64,000 nt of DNA, taken from contig NZ_LKST01000003.1 of assembly GCF_001412105.1 (NCBI RefSeq), forward strand, positions 186,001-250,000. Direction: 5' to 3'. Under the pieces are notes generated by a model. That model was not told the DNA's origin, made no database searches, and saw nothing but the letters and a program-made list of their open reading frames with translations. Made by a program: the position numbers and the translations under genes. The stretch comes from Corynebacterium oculi (GTDB lineage: Bacteria > Actinomycetota > Actinomycetes > Mycobacteriales > Mycobacteriaceae). Position 1 is the stretch's first letter. Each line of letters starts with the position of its first letter. Positions 63,769-64,000 of this stretch are shown one piece after another.

Positions 63769-64000
63769 ATGACTTATACAATCGCACAGCCCTGTGTGGA
63801 CGTCATGGATCGCGCCTGCGTGGAGGAGTGCCCGGTGGATTGCATCTACGAGGGCAAGCGCTCCCTGTATATCCACCCCGACGAGTGCGTCGATTGCGGT
63901 GCCTGCGAGCCCGCCTGCCCGGTGGAGGCCATCTTCTACGAGGACGATGTCCCCGACGAATGGCTGGACTATAACGACGCCAACGCCGCCTTTTTTGATG
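63769..64000 (+). CDS. fdxC: Ferredoxin FdxC, 7Fe type (cut by the window end)
   Basis: The first 77 codons of a ferredoxin: [20 protein letters not shown] carries the first cysteines, VDCIYEG the next, and [20 protein letters not shown] gives the C-x2-C-x2-C-x3-C-P cluster site. The spacing C-x7-C-x3-C-P in the first half matches 3Fe-4S/4Fe-4S ferredoxins of mycobacteria and corynebacteria. It donates electrons to oxidoreductases. The 3' end lies outside the window. Confidence 0.95.
   Translation, partial: MTYTIAQPCVDVMDRACVEECPVDCIYEGKRSLYIHPDECVDCGACEPACPVEAIFYEDDVPDEWLDYNDANAAFFD

Overview
The window is chromosomal DNA of a high-GC Corynebacterium or a very close relative. Evidence: the mycobacterial/corynebacterial order typA - lpqW-like lipoprotein - mshB (mycothiol synthesis) - small membrane protein - fdxC at the right end, divergent aceB/aceA glyoxylate-bypass genes, a DUF6542/ispH/ychF neighbourhood, DUF4245 next to glpX, many GTG starts and pervasive ATGA gene overlaps. 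|| Layout. 0-13.6 kb is mostly housekeeping: a PIN-PhoH protein, a GNAT acetyltransferase, a TetR/DHA2 efflux pair, fumC, glpX, a DUF4245 protein, xseBA, ispH, a DUF6542 membrane protein, an AI-2E-type exporter and a DoxX-like protein. 13.6-18.8 kb is a defence patch around ychF: an AbiEii-like nucleotidyltransferase with a 101-residue partner, then a PstI/BsuBI-type restriction-modification pair, a decayed N-terminus of a large serine recombinase, and a GyrI-like gene cut at that scar. 18.8-24 kb is a choline to glycine betaine operon (betT frameshifted, betB, and a choline-oxidase-type codA). 24-26.7 kb has an ATPase/DUF4143 protein behind a 23-bp tandem repeat and a lipoate ligase with its accessory domain at the N-terminus. 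26.7-33.1 kb is a translationally coupled resistance-like operon: UvrA-like protein (frameshifted), sensor kinase, response regulator, ABC ATPase and permease. 33.2-35.1 kb is a second BCCT transporter. || 35.4-38.5 kb is a lactococcin-972-type bacteriocin cluster (peptide, 7-TM immunity-type protein, ABC ATPase). 38.5-39.9 kb has a patatin-like lipase and a DUF2218 protein. 39.9-43.6 kb is a TPP-riboswitch operon: ykoE-ykoD-ykoC ECF transporter plus a P-loop kinase and a Nudix hydrolase. 43.6-48.6 kb is a complete oligopeptide ABC importer. 48.7-52.3 kb is a lower-GC three-gene island (EamA-type transporter, ATP-grasp ligase, FAD/NAD(P)-binding protein) with insertion-element scars at its edges; it looks like a compact undescribed small-molecule pathway. 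52.7-56.7 kb holds aceB and aceA; 56.8-64 kb holds an RraA-like protein, a DUF402 protein, a secreted protein, typA, an lpqW-like gene, mshB, a membrane protein and the start of fdxC. || The most interesting items are the ATP-grasp/FAD/EamA island, the cysteine-containing lactococcin-972 homologue, the defence patch with its recombinase scar, the two frameshifted genes inside coupled operons, and a family of about 60-bp intergenic repeats found at two loci 16 kb apart. No tRNA, rRNA or CRISPR array was seen.
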